Part shown: positions 45,749 to 56,275 of the stretch, one piece after another
Layout of the letters: every line of letters begins with the position of its first letter
How positions within the stretch are numbered: position 1 is the stretch's first letter
From: Tetracentron sinense
Lineage: Eukaryota; Streptophyta; Magnoliopsida; Trochodendrales; Trochodendraceae
Assembly: GCA_015143295.1 (NCBI GenBank)
Contig: CM026562.1
Location: 3,348,001 to 3,412,000 of the forward strand
Length of the DNA stretch: 64,000 nucleotides
Reading direction: 5' to 3'
Notes under the pieces: generated by a model
The model's input: only the letters and a program-made list of their open reading frames with translations
What the model was told of the DNA's origin: nothing
Databases searched by the model: none
Program-made: the position numbers and the translations under genes

Positions 45749-46385
45749 GTTTTTCATATCATGTTATATATTATTAAAGTCGAGAATCGGGGGTGACATG
45801 TGGTAGCTCTAGAGCGATTTGAGAATATATGTGCCGTGTCTTTCATTTGTTGGATTATTCTAAATGTAAAGTTCACAGAGGTACTTTGCTCATTGTTTTA
45901 AAAAATCAATGTAGTGTAGTGATCTCCTATACTCGAGCTCAAACTTCTTGGACCTGCTTCTAATTTCATAAATAGTTTTTATTGAACCACCATTTCAGTT
46001 TAAGGATTCTGGGACCTTGAATTTCTAGTCACTGGAATGACGGATATGCAGCGGATTGATGCGAATCAGAGAATCACTGAGACTTTTTAAGTGAATTTAT
46101 AGGACCTTGGATTTCGTTGCACTTTTGACACTGACAAATTTCCTATGACTTTGAGATGCTGATGTTTTGTTCAAAAAAGTATCTTATTTTAGGCGAATGC
46201 TCCTTTTAGAAATATAGTGTTTGGTTTTTTATTTTTCTTATTATCTGGTAGATAAAGTCGGAAACTTTAGCAGTATTTTTATGATTTTAATTAGTTTTCA
46301 GAAATATTTCTTTCTATTATATAGCCACTTTTTTTTTTTTTTTAATTAGGATATTTGGTAGGCATATCGTTTAATTTGTTGACTT
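45749..46385. other. Intergenic stretch without recognised features
   Basis: A/T-rich DNA with a T run at 46330-46344. Nothing coding or repeat-bounded was recognised. Confidence 0.4.
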
Positions 46386-46852
46386 ATGTCATTACTGAGA
46401 GGATTCGCAGATTTGGGACGGATATGGTGGTTGTTCATCAAGCTTTGGGTTACCACATTTTACCAATTTGTCAAACGGGGTTGATTCGAGGAAACAATGG
46501 AGACAAAATGTGGGCTTGAGGTAAGGACATTGGGATGCCTGAGAAAATGTAATGTCGAGTTCATGGCTCTCATTAAGGGGGCAACAATGTCGATTTCGAC
46601 TGAGTGCAAGAGGAATAGACATACCTCCATGAGGGAGAAAATATGTTTCGGGTCATGAGGGCAGGTTGCAACCACAGACAGTGACCGAAATCTGGCGGTC
46701 CGACAATCTCGATAATGGAGGTGTTGGTGGGGATTCTTATAGTAGTAGTGGCGGTAATAGGAAAGATCCATTTGGATGGGGAGGAAGTGGTGGTGGCGGT
46801 GGTGGTGGCGAGGTTGAATTAGTTGATTACAAAGAATGACGATGGAGATCAA
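46386..46852 (+). pseudogene. Glycine-rich protein gene fragment, degenerate
   Basis: Read on the + strand, several frames give protein-like stretches in order: VRTLGCLRKCNVEFMALIKG, ATMSISTECKRNRHTSMREK, then an acidic/glycine-rich piece with SYSSSGGNRKDPFGWGGSGG ending before an acidic ELVDYKE. Shifts and stops separate them, and there is no intron signal between them, so a processed or decayed gene copy fits. The style (basic-hydrophobic part, then Gly/Asp-rich part) resembles some nuclear-encoded plastid proteins, but the parent gene was not recognised. The opposite strand has a long His-rich frame that is most likely a shadow. Confidence 0.4.
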
Positions 46853-46860
46853 GGGGAGAA

Positions 46861-47445
46861 GGGGGCAGATTCCTCTATTTTCATTGTTTAAAGCACGGGC
46901 AAATTGGTTGGGACATTGAAGTCTCGTGTTTACTGAAGTCTCATGCGTGTTAATTTGATGTCATGGAGTTTTAGACAAAAGTACAACATAGGTAATTCCA
47001 AAACCCTAGACTTTAGAAATTCCACCTCAAAACTCAGGGAAAAAAGAACGCCTTTAGAGTAAGTACTGGTTTGTTTGGCCCACTTCAAAATGGTTTGTTG
47101 TGAACTTGATTGATTGTATTATTGATTTTAATGAAAGCTTTGGTGCTTTATATTAAACCTGAATGGAAGCTGAATCATGATGGTGCAACCTTGGTGTATT
47201 GTCAGGAGATTTCCTTTGAGTTAAGTAAAATTTCAGGAATGGATGAAGTCATCAAGGATGAATAATGAATATGAAACTCTTGAACTCCGTAATATCTTTC
47301 TGAGTGACCCCAATTATACTAAATCCATGATTGAAAAGATGGCAAAGAGCCACCCTCATTGTGAAGTTTTTATTCTTGTTGGACAACTCGACGTATTCAT
47401 GCACAAACTGACAATAATATATAATAGACACTGAATCATTCAATT
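46861..47445. other. Possible continuation of the pseudogene, otherwise empty
   Basis: A short + frame at 47243-47434 (EYETLELRNIFLSDPNYTKS) looks protein-like and follows a possible acceptor (TTTCAG at 47231-47236). It has no recognised family and no start or end context. It may be part of the same decayed gene as 46386-46852. Confidence 0.3.
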
Positions 47446-47449
47446 AAGG

Positions 47450-47802
47450 CTCATTGCAACGTAAATAGTTTTACGACGTAAATCATTTACGAAAGAAATT
47501 TTTTATGGTAAAAGATGAATTTTTTATTCCTTTTTTGTTGTTTGTTTGCATGCTTGAAAATAAGGTGGATTTATTTTTATGAAAAAAAAAAAAAAGTGAA
47601 TAAAGGTACTTTTATCATTTTAAAAATATATTTAAAAAGACAGGAATTTTATGGGAAAATGACTTACGAGTTTTTGAAATGTAAGTCATTTTACGCAAAA
47701 GGGGTTCCTTTTCCGCAAAACATTTTACTTACAAAGACATAACTGACATTTTCTACGAAATTGATTTATTTTCCCCTATTTTACATCGAAACAAATGGAG
47801 CA
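47450..47802. mobile_element. Possible MITE
   Basis: The left end GCTCATTGCAACGTAAATA and the right end TTTTACATCGAAACAAATGG (followed by AGC) are imperfect inverted repeats, with TTTACG/CGTAAA phrases repeated inside. It is non-coding. The target duplication is unclear, so superfamily is not assigned. Confidence 0.45.
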
Positions 47803-48631
47803 TAATAGACATTACTTTAAGTCTTTCTTGAAGATAGTCAAAACCTCCCACGTGCAAGAGAAAGAAAACAATACCTTCGGGATTCAACTTAGATTGGATT
47901 TGTTGTGGTCTTTTCCTATAAATTTGCACTACTAGGTGGAAGATAGGTACTCAACCTCCTATAGGATGTCCAAATGAAAAAAATATCTTAGAAAATAGGG
48001 AACAGATTCAAAGAAAGTCATATATGGAGAAACATCGAAACATCTCTTCTGTGGACCAAGACAATAACATCTATAACCCTTTTGGGAATATGGGTGTCCA
48101 AGAAATACATTTGAGAGCTTCATACTAAGCAAAAGAATTCGCGTAACCTCAAGAAAATGGGTTTTTCATCTAACAACTCCATTTTTTGTGGTGTGCTAAC
48201 CAAGTAATTTGATGCTGAATACCATTTTCTACAAGATAAGAGTGACATAAGAGAAGACCACAATATATATATTTCTCTCCATTATCTGAACGAAAAACCT
48301 TTAAAGATGTATCAAACTGGTATATATCATTTTATGAATGTTTTTAAAAATAGATTAAACTTCATCTTTTGGTTTCATAAGATAAACCCAATACAACTGA
48401 TACACTCATTCACAAAACTAACAAAATAACGATAACCAAAAAAGATGTGATAGAAGCATGTCCCCAAACATTAGAATGAACAACAGAAAAATGAACATAT
48501 ATATTATATATTAGTATTTAAATGATAAGAAGTTTGACAATGTTTTGCCAAGTGAAAATTTTCCCATTATATATATATATATATATAAAAGGAAAGGAAT
48601 TGAAAACTAGAAAATAAACGTTGTAATTAAT

Positions 48632-48808
48632 AATACCCCGTCGCTTGCTCCAATGGATGGGTGTGACCTCTCTTATGAGAGAAGTCTTGGGATCTATTCC
48701 CATCGGATGACCACTTGCAAGAGCTTCACTCCCCACTACCAATCGCTAACTGATTCTACTAATTAACTATAGGTCAATAGTATCCCTAGCAAAAAACAAA
48801 AAAAAACA
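48632..48808 (+). mobile_element. tRNA-derived SINE, copy 1
   Basis: The 11-bp duplication TTGTAATTAAT lies at 48621-48631 and 48809-48819. Near the start are A-box-like TTGCTCCAATGGATGGG and, about 35 bp further, B-box-like GGGATCTATTCCC, the split Pol III promoter of tRNA-derived SINEs. The 3' end is A-rich (AAAAAACAAAAAAAAAC). It is 177 bp. Confidence 0.78.
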
Positions 48809-48840
48809 TTGTAATTAATGACTAAAAGAACAAGTGACCA

Positions 48841-48983
48841 CACCCCCGCATGTTGCGTGAGTGGTAGGGGGTGTGGCCTCCCAAGGGGGAGGTCTGGGGA
48901 TCTAATCCCCCAAGCGTAAGAGTTGCAACTGCTCCACTGCCCACCGGCGGACTCTACTGACGTAGGTAAATAATATCAGAAAA
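48841..48983 (+). mobile_element. tRNA-derived SINE, copy 2
   Basis: A perfect 12-bp duplication AACAAGTGACCA lies at 48829-48840 and 48984-48995. It has A-box-like TTGCGTGAGTGGTAGG and B-box-like GGGGATCTAATCCCC. The 3' part (GGACTCTACTGACGTAGG) resembles copy 1, so the two are of one family but different subfamilies. It is only about 30 bp from copy 1, yet has its own target duplication. Confidence 0.8.
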
Positions 48984-50262
48984 AACAAGTGACCAAGCTG
49001 ATAGTGCCAATATCTTAACTGGTCTTTATTAATATTTACTAGAACTATTGGATTGATGGGCACCAGAGATGGATGGAGCCTCTTTGAGAATATAATACTC
49101 ATTAGCTTCACGACCACTATTAATCTTTTTTCCTCATACTCAAGTCCTGAAAAACACAATGTACAGAAAAAAAAAAGGTAACACTAGCTATAATTCAGAT
49201 TTTTAATTTGTAAGGTTACTCAAAGATGATAAGTTATTGAAAGATTAAAAACATGAAGTACTGAAGATAAGGGAAGATTAGAAAAAATATTTAATCTCTC
49301 CCTTTCCAGACACAAGAGAGATCTATCAAGAACCCTATCGTTTCTCTACCAGAACCTATAGAATACAAGAAAAAAAAAGCATGACATTCCCATCATGTGG
49401 TTGGAAGTACCTCATCAATAATCAATAATGAAGAGTCAAAATGACAGAGAGTGGCACTAAGTGCAGATTTATATATTGTGAACTCGAGTGAACAAAGGCA
49501 ATGGACCAAGTACTCTCTAACTATTACGTACATCATTTGATAGAGACTCTCAAGCTCATGTTGAAGAATATCAACCATCTTTGTGAAGAGGTGGTAGACT
49601 AAGGTAACGATGCAACTCTCGCAGAAGAAGAAGCACCAACAAATGAGACACTGTGAGCAGTAGAGGATCCGATCTTATTAAACTTTGGGAGATGACCCAC
49701 TAGGTCCCAACATGTCTCTCCGAGATATGTCGAGAACAACTGTAATGGGTATACTTAACTTGTCTTTTCCATTAGAAGAACTGTCTGACCTTCCACAACT
49801 ACCCTCACTTCCACTTCCACGTATAGAATAAGTAATAGTGGCATCCAGAATCATGAATGTCTTATTAATAATTGGTTTCATAGAGTGCAGAAGTCATGAC
49901 ATTACAGTCGTATTCTTAGAATCTCAATTTAGAAAGAATTTATCATTGTCATCAGGTTGGAGATTGGTACCATCAATATAACCATTCTTTATCTCCCAAT
50001 AAACAATCTGGTAGATCTAGACCAGTCTAGATAATTCGAACCATCAAGCTTTACTCTTATTATTTGAAAATCATGCCATTCATTACTAGCACTGCTTCAG
50101 TATGTGGAGATCAAATTTTATCGTCAGGATCAAACACCCTTTAATTAAAACAAGCAAAATCAGCCCACACAATACTCTAGAAACTTCTAACACCATAGTT
50201 AAGCCCCTCTACATGATAAATAATGAACAAGTTTTCGCCAACCATCAATGACATACTATTAA

Positions 50263-50419
50263 GGGTTTTGCTTTTGAGACCGTTGGGGGCAGAGACCGCC
50301 CCGAGACCATGCACATCACTCACGGGATTCAAATTTTTTTTTTTTTTATATCATGTGCATGGTATGCACTGTCTGAGGGTGCGTGGTCTCCTCCCTGAAC
50401 GGTCTCAGAAGCAAAATCC
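50263..50419. mobile_element. MITE with GGTTTTGCTTTTGAGACC ends
   Basis: The left end GGGTTTTGCTTTTGAGACCG and the right end CGGTCTCAGAAGCAAAATCC are inverted repeats of about 20 bp, with further GAGACC/GGTCTC pairs and CATGCACAT/ATGTGCATG arms around a T run. The whole could fold into a long hairpin. The target duplication is not certain. Confidence 0.65.
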
Positions 50420-50474
50420 TACTACTAACTAATCAACCACAACAATTTTAACTTAAAAAACAACAACATATAGA

Positions 50475-50626
50475 TAATGCTAGCACCACTTTCTTTCAAG
50501 ACTCACTCTCTTCATGATTGGACGTACATAGTGAAAAACCAAAGTCTTTCTTCTCTTAATGGAAGACAATAACACATGTCTTTCCATTGAAGAAAGTGAG
50601 TTTTAAAAAAAGTGGAGTTAGCATTA
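50475..50626. mobile_element. Short MITE with TAATGCTAGCACCAC ends
   Basis: TAATGCTAGCACCACTTTCT at the left faces AAAGTGGAGTTAGCATTA at the right, followed by CTTTCTTCTCTTAATGG/CCATTGAAGAAAG-type inner pairs. A partial relative lies at about 40108-40184. It is 152 bp. A TA-type target site is possible but not proven. Confidence 0.6.
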
Positions 50627-52239
50627 CCCAACATTGTTCTTAGCAAATATGGTCTTAAAAATCTTCACTGGAGCTTCAAAACTCAACTAAATATCCCAAG
50701 ACAACTTTCTATAGGTCAAGCACAAAGAATCACTTGATAGCAATCTCATTAAAAAAAAAAAAAAAACCCCTAAATGACTCCAGCAAACAGATTACTCCAG
50801 CCAGTTCTTACGTATTGGCTATGCGTCATCTAAGAGGTGATTTACGGTCATAACCCCAATGAGTAAGCGGGCCAGCTGATGTATGAATTTTGGAGTAGGG
50901 TCCATCAAGGATAATGGATCTCATTTCCATATTTATCCTATCTATAATCCATTGATGCCGACTAAGTTAGAAAGGGTACAACAGAGGTAGGTGCATGTTT
51001 ACGTAAGTCTTCCTCCACTAAGCCAATTTTCTTGGAAATTAAACTCCATCTATTCTCGTGTAGATAGGTTGCGTGTCGGCCGAATTGGGGCTTCAAAAAC
51101 CTCTTGTAAATGACCCAACTTATTTAAAAAATCACAAAAATTCAAGCCCAAATCGGGCCCATTGACATTCTTAGGTATAGATAATAGGCGGTGCTAATTC
51201 AACCTGAAGATGATATCAAATCGGACTATTTTCTTCGTCATATACATAGTTAGGGCATTCGTCAACAGTTCCAAGTTCCATGTTTGGAAATCATCAAATT
51301 AGAATACAAAGTGTCCTTTCACTTGTGTTGTGTATGGTGAGATTTAAAATTTTTTTTAAAAAAAGTCATCAGGCTTTAAACATATTTTACCAATAAACAA
51401 TGAAAGAGGTCGGTGAGAAAAGAAGAGAAGCTATGCGAAATGCAATCAAAAGGTGCATTACATGATATACCACATCACACAGCTTACCCCTACATCAGCC
51501 AGAGAGGCCATCTGATCTCCCAGTTTAGGAGAATCTGTGTTCCTTCTGACCTTTGGAGAATCTGATACCCTTGTTGGGCCCCTTTTGACCTTGGGTTGGG
51601 ACAGGATGCTATATCTATGCCACTATTGCATATTTACTTATAAATAATCAGTGTTTCTTATATTAAGAATCTGAACCTCCCATCTTCCTCAATGGATTCT
51701 ACTTGTGGCTAGCTCCCAAATTCATTGGTCTGGATCGTTCCATTAGTGGAAGCCTCCTAAATGGTCTCATCTTGATAAAACATAAAAAACAGTTTTAATA
51801 TCAGGCGGAGCTCCCCATGAAAATTAATCTAGAAACAACTTGATTTGCAGCTAAAACTTGGTTGCATTATAAAACGATTAAAAGGTTCGTATGTTTTTTT
51901 TTTCCGGTCTGGTTTCTGGGGTGCCCCATCCAAAATTGTCTCGCCCGTTTGTTGATGATGGTTATTGAAAAGCTTGATTAATGAAATTTTGAATTTAAGG
52001 ACGTTATTCTTCTCCAATAAAATAATGACACGTGGCTCAAAAAATGTTCTAACATATCATGTATATTAAAATCATTTTTGAGAGTTAGTTAACAAAATTC
52101 CATGTTTATCTGATAATGATGATTCTAGCCATTAATGATCAATGATGATTTTAAGCTCTTATGCTTTTAGTTCATAAAAAAGGGATTTTTTGCTCATAAT
52201 GACAAATTTACCCTTATGTCACTAATGAAAGTTGAAACT
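50627..52239. other. Intergenic stretch left of the gypsy element
   Basis: About 1.6 kb without a recognised gene or element boundary. Part of the right side (after about 52000) may already be the LTR of the following element, whose left edge I could not place. Confidence 0.4.
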
Positions 52240-52272
52240 ATTATGCCTCTCACGCTATTGACACAAATTCAA

Positions 52273-52468
52273 GTCCTAACGCCTTTGGATATTGTTTTAG
52301 GCTCTAACGCCTTTGGATATTGTTTCAGGCTCTAACGCCTTCGGATATCATTTCAAGCTCTAACGCCTTTGGATATTGTTTCAAGCTCTAACGCCTTTGG
52401 ATGCTGTTTCAGGCTCTAACGCCTTTGGATGCTGTTTCAGGCTTCAACACCTTCAGATATCCTATATG
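52273..52468. repeat. Tandem array, 28-bp unit, about seven copies
   Basis: Unit GCTCTAACGCCTTTGG followed by ATATTGTTTCAG. Copies are contiguous with no spacers, the last ones are more divergent, and fading relatives (GGCTTCAGTGCC, GGCTTTCAACGCC) continue to about 52505. It lies in U3 of the LTR. Confidence 0.93.
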
Positions 52469-52745
52469 GCTTCAGTGCCTTGTTCTGGCTTTCAACGCCT
52501 TTCTCATGATGATGGGCGTGGTATGGATCAGTACCCTCCTGGTATACCTTTCTGATGACTTCTGCCAGAAAGGAGATTTGTTTTGTCAGGGGTGAACGGT
52601 ATGGATTGGTACCTCCCTGTGGGAATGAGTGTGGCTGTTTCCCCTCATTACCTATTCCAGTGGAGCATGGATTACTTCCTGGGCTGACAGTCAGGGAGAA
52701 AGCATTGAGGATGAATTTTTTCCTCAGTTTCTCTTAAGGCCTGAC

Positions 52746-53063
52746 GGGAAGGGTGTCCTCGTCCAACACCTATGATTTCCCTATTGGACCTGAGCTACGG
52801 GAAGGGTGTCCTTGTCCAACACCTATGATTTCCCTATTGGACCTGAGATACAGGAAGGGTGTCTTCGTCCAACACCTATGATTTCCCCATTGGACCTGAG
52901 ATACGGGAAGGGTGTCTTCGTCCAACACCTATGATTTCCCTATTGGACCAGAGCTACAGGAAGGGTGTCTTCGTCCAACACCTATGATTTCCCTATTGGA
53001 CCTAAATCACGGGAAGGGTGTCTTCGTCCAACACCTACGATTTCCCTATTGGACTTGAGATAA
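52746..53063. repeat. Tandem array, 53-bp unit, six copies
   Basis: Unit begins GGGAAGGGTGTCCTCGTCC and includes CACCTATGATTTCCCTATTG. Six contiguous copies differ at one to five positions each. It sits between the 28-bp array and the TATA box of the LTR, a position where repeats could act as enhancer-like units. Confidence 0.95.
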
Positions 53064-53443
53064 TTATTAGATGATTATTATCATCGTTATTATTAATTAT
53101 TCTAGAGGAGTGTTGCTGTCTGAACACTAATATTTTACCTCAGTAGGACAGTACACCATGAAAGCGTATGACCCGCTTTCACGATGTAGTTACCAATTGC
53201 TTTTGGGGGAGGACGATGAGTTGTGGTTTGGAGGGCTTAGATAGAATTTTTTAAAAGATGGATATTGTGAATACCGCTTTTAACCTTTGAAGAAAATATC
53301 TGAAAGCTTTGGTCATAAAAGCTTAAAGGAGGTATGGTGACAAAACGCTTTTATCTTGATGGAATCCAATATTTTCTCTCTAAAAGTTGGTTACAAAAAC
53401 GGTTATGACAGCTGTACAAGTTGGTTACAATTTTGATAATCAC

Positions 53444-53453
53444 CTATAAATAG
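53444..53453 (+). promoter_or_regulatory. LTR TATA box
   Basis: CTATAAATAG, a near-consensus plant TATA box, lies about 340 bp before the LTR end. Transcription would be expected to start about 30 bp downstream, near the CATCCTCTACAAAGGG segment. Confidence 0.7.
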
Positions 53454-53786
53454 AGGTGACCCATCCTCTACAAAGGGAGGTTTTTGGTGAGAGATTTTTG
53501 GAGAGACTTTACTCGAAGTCCCCGGAAGATTTTTCAAACAGAATTTATAGAGAGAGAAAGTAAAGGATTCATCAAGAAAAACATTCTGCCACTACTTTTC
53601 TTTATCGTTCTTTCTTCTCTCCCTCTAAATCATTTCCTTCTTCTTCCCTTTCTTCTTTCTTGTATTCTCTGAATCATTTCTCCCAAAAATAACTCAATTT
53701 AGAACGGTCTGGATATCAGATTTAGGCTAGATTGAGGTTGCAGTAAACCCCATTTCTTCAAAGATCAAAACACCCCTCTACATTTT

Positions 53787-53804
53787 TGGCGACTCCACTG
53801 GGGA
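53787..53804 (+). promoter_or_regulatory. Primer-binding site, tRNA-Arg type
   Basis: TGGCGACTCCACTGGGGA starts four bases after the LTR end. Its complement ends in CGCCA, as a tRNA 3' end must, and this form is the one reported for Ogre/Tat elements (tRNA-Arg). Confidence 0.75.
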
Positions 53805-53830
53805 ATTTCTGTAACAATTTTTGAGAGAAA

Positions 53831-56233
53831 ATGGTGACTAAAAGAGGTGCTTCGTCCCAAGCACATGTGGTTCAAGAAGAAAATAGGGAAGAATCTCATA
53901 CTTCCAGAGTGGAAGTTCCTGATCTTTCTGCTGTTCTTGGGCCTTTTCTTGCTCAGTTTCAGGCAACCCAAGTACAGATGCAAGCCCAGATGCAGGCTAT
54001 CCAAACTCAGGTAGCAGCTCAGTTAGCAGCATCAGAAAAAAAAATGCAGGAGTTTTTCAAGAAAGCCCATCGTGAAGATAATGTTCGCAATTTAGAGAGG
54101 TCGCAGGAGCGTACACCTTCTCCATCTCAACATAACGAAGAAAATGACGTGCACAATAATCCTCCCAGGAAAGATCCTATTCCTTCTTCTCCACCCAGCA
54201 ATCATCATGAACAAGAAGGGAGGCATTCCTCATATATGATAGCCGAGGATTTCTCTGAAATGTTTGAAAAGGAGCAAGCAAAACGCTCTGGACTTTCGAA
54301 TGCTTTCGATGCTAGACCCCCCTTTTCAGCAAGAATCATGAGAATGGAATATCCAGTAGGATATATCACACCCCAATTCACTCTTTACAATGGAAGAACT
54401 GGAAATGCTCGGGAGCATGTGATGCGCTTTACTGATGCATTAAGCAGATATACTAACAATGAAGAGCTTCGTCTCCGCGAATTTGCTAAATCTTTGACTG
54501 ATCGTGCCTTCACTTGGTACACAACTTTGGCTCCAAACTCTATTCACTCTTGGGAAGAAATGGTCACTATATTTTCCAAGAAATTCTTCTCTGTGGAAGA
54601 CCGTGTTACTCTCAATACCTTGTCGAAAGAGCGGCAAAGACCTAATGAAGATCTGACACAATATGTTCGCCGCTTTCGATATTTGGTTTTAGATTGTCAT
54701 GAACCAACAGCTGAGGAGCAACTTGTACAAATATGTGTTGACGGAGCAGCAAAAGAATACAGAGCTTATTTGGAGGTAGCTACTATCCCCTCTTTTGAAA
54801 AGCTTTATGATGTTTCTCAAAGGCTCAACACAGTCATATCAAGAGCAACCCTACCAAGGTATGAAGACAGATACGGTAGGAGGGATAAGAGAGAATCAGC
54901 AATGACGGCAGAAAATTCTGGAAGGCGGCCGTTTCAGAAAAATACTTCTTATCAGTCTGATAAAAAACCAAAGTACAACCCAGAAAGCATTCCACCGCCT
55001 TTTCCCTGCAGCATGGCCGAAGTATTACGAATTGTGGAAGTATGGATTGCTGACGGCGTTTTGTACTTACCATCACCATTTCAAAAGCCTACAGAAGAAG
55101 ACAAACAGAGCAGCAAATATTGTGTGTATCACCAAACCATACGCCATTCAACAAAAGATTGTTTCTCTCTAAGGCGGATTTTTAATGATAAAATAGCTGC
55201 TGGACACCTGAAAATCTCAACTACTCCTGAAGGATCTGTCCATCAGGATCCTTTGCCAAATCATAAAGTGAAGGATGTGGTTGCTATGGTCTGTCATAAC
55301 TCAGCAATTGTTACAGAAAAAGAAATTGAAGAGGAAATTATCCCTAATGATCAGTCAGCAATAGAAACTCTTTCACAGAGTTCAAAGTTTAAAAACTTCT
55401 TTGACCAGATGCATTTCTCAAAAGCGGCAAGAATAGCTGCAACAGCGGCTTTGACAACAGTTGCAGAAGATCATTCAGAACATTGTTTTCTTGCCTATTC
55501 TGCTACAAGAAAAGCAATGCCGGAAATTCAAGATGTGAGTTTCACTACTGATGATATGAAAGCTTCATCGTTAGCTCACAACAAGCCTTTGTATGTTACA
55601 GCTTTAATAAACTCTATTGAAGCAAAAAGAGCATTGATAGACCCTGGGTCTTCTTTAAACCTTATCCCATTATCAACAGCAGTAGCAATGGGATTAGATC
55701 CTTCAAAGATTTCAAAGCAGCCAATAGAAATATCAGGATTTGGAGGACAGTGCCAGAGCACTATTGGCTATGCTACTATTAATCTTCAAGTGGGGCCAAT
55801 AAATTCAGCAATAAGAGTCCATGTTATTGAAGCCAATGTAAGCTATCATATTCTTCTTGGCCGCCCTTGGATCCACAAGTTCCAGCTAATACCATCAACA
55901 TTTCATCAATGTGTAAAAGGAGTATACAAAGCGAAAGTCATCAGAATACTAGCAACTGCCACACCATTTGATAAAGCCGAAGCTCATATTTCAGAGGCAT
56001 TGTTTTATGATGAGTTGGCTGAAGAAGGTGAAACCGCTTTTGAAAAGGCCAAAGGAGTTATGCCACTATCATCCACTATTTTAATGCCATCAGAGACTTC
56101 AAAGGCCTCAAAAAGACCCCGAGATGAAAGTGTAGAAACAGAAATTCTAAGGGGGAATGTTATCAAAGAATCAAGAACTGGGAGCTGTAAGAGGATGGTA
56201 CAACCAGATGGAAATGTTGTATATATCTTATGA
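53831..56233 (+). CDS. gag-protease part of the Tat-type element
   Basis: An 800-residue open region. Residues about 30-80 are glutamine-rich with heptad spacing, a likely coiled coil. The retrotransposon gag domain spans about 165-345 (FTLYNGRTGNAREHVMRF, LTDRAFTWYTTLAPNSIHSW, FSKKFF). A short Cys/His stretch (CVYHQTIRHSTKDC) follows near residue 435. The aspartic protease lies at about 590-700 with the active-site motif ALIDPGSSLNLIPL and a later ILLGRPWIH. It would form the particle shell and process the polyprotein. It is followed at once by the RT-integrase part, as in the family. Confidence 0.9.
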   Translation: MVTKRGASSQAHVVQEENREESHTSRVEVPDLSAVLGPFLAQFQATQVQMQAQMQAIQTQVAAQLAASEKKMQEFFKKAHREDNVRNLERSQERTPSPSQHNEENDVHNNPPRKDPIPSSPPSNHHEQEGRHSSYMIAEDFSEMFEKEQAKRSGLSNAFDARPPFSARIMRMEYPVGYITPQFTLYNGRTGNAREHVMRFTDALSRYTNNEELRLREFAKSLTDRAFTWYTTLAPNSIHSWEEMVTIFSKKFFSVEDRVTLNTLSKERQRPNEDLTQYVRRFRYLVLDCHEPTAEEQLVQICVDGAAKEYRAYLEVATIPSFEKLYDVSQRLNTVISRATLPRYEDRYGRRDKRESAMTAENSGRRPFQKNTSYQSDKKPKYNPESIPPPFPCSMAEVLRIVEVWIADGVLYLPSPFQKPTEEDKQSSKYCVYHQTIRHSTKDCFSLRRIFNDKIAAGHLKISTTPEGSVHQDPLPNHKVKDVVAMVCHNSAIVTEKEIEEEIIPNDQSAIETLSQSSKFKNFFDQMHFSKAARIAATAALTTVAEDHSEHCFLAYSATRKAMPEIQDVSFTTDDMKASSLAHNKPLYVTALINSIEAKRALIDPGSSLNLIPLSTAVAMGLDPSKISKQPIEISGFGGQCQSTIGYATINLQVGPINSAIRVHVIEANVSYHILLGRPWIHKFQLIPSTFHQCVKGVYKAKVIRILATATPFDKAEAHISEALFYDELAEEGETAFEKAKGVMPLSSTILMPSETSKASKRPRDESVETEILRGNVIKESRTGSCKRMVQPDGNVVYIL

Positions 56234-56275
56234 CAATCAAAGGAAACTGATTCATCAAAAGAAAATCAGATTCCC

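Larger units (their letters stand above)
47930..50150 (-). mobile_element. Ty1/copia remnant, antisense, with two SINEs inside
   Basis: On the minus strand, an integrase-like region (about 48000-48400), a WHYQLGH zinc-finger-type motif near 49000 and a serine/glycine-rich gag-protease part (about 49680-49880) occur in copia order. No LTRs were identified. It is broken, with many breaks. Two SINEs inserted at 48632-48808 and 48841-48983, so the copia copy is older than both. Confidence 0.62.
52240..53782 (+). repeat. 5' LTR of the Tat-type element (left edge unresolved)
   Basis: The right end CCCCTCTACA at 53782 is five bases from the primer site. Two direct-repeat arrays (52273-52468 and 52746-53063) lie in what should be U3, and a clear TATA box CTATAAATAG lies at 53444-53453. 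The start could be anywhere from about 52000 to 52270; the missing 3' LTR would settle it. Confidence 0.75.

Noticed and set aside
46460-46852. 130-residue minus-strand frame rich in His and Leu
   Set aside because: It mirrors the glycine-rich + strand reading of the pseudogene; GGN codons on + give Pro/His/Thr-type codons on minus.
48632-48983. Possible tRNA genes (A and B boxes present)
   Set aside because: No cloverleaf can be closed, and both units have A-rich tails and target duplications, which fits SINEs.
52273-53063. Regular direct repeats that might suggest a CRISPR array
   Set aside because: Units are contiguous without unique spacers and lie in an LTR of a plant retrotransposon.
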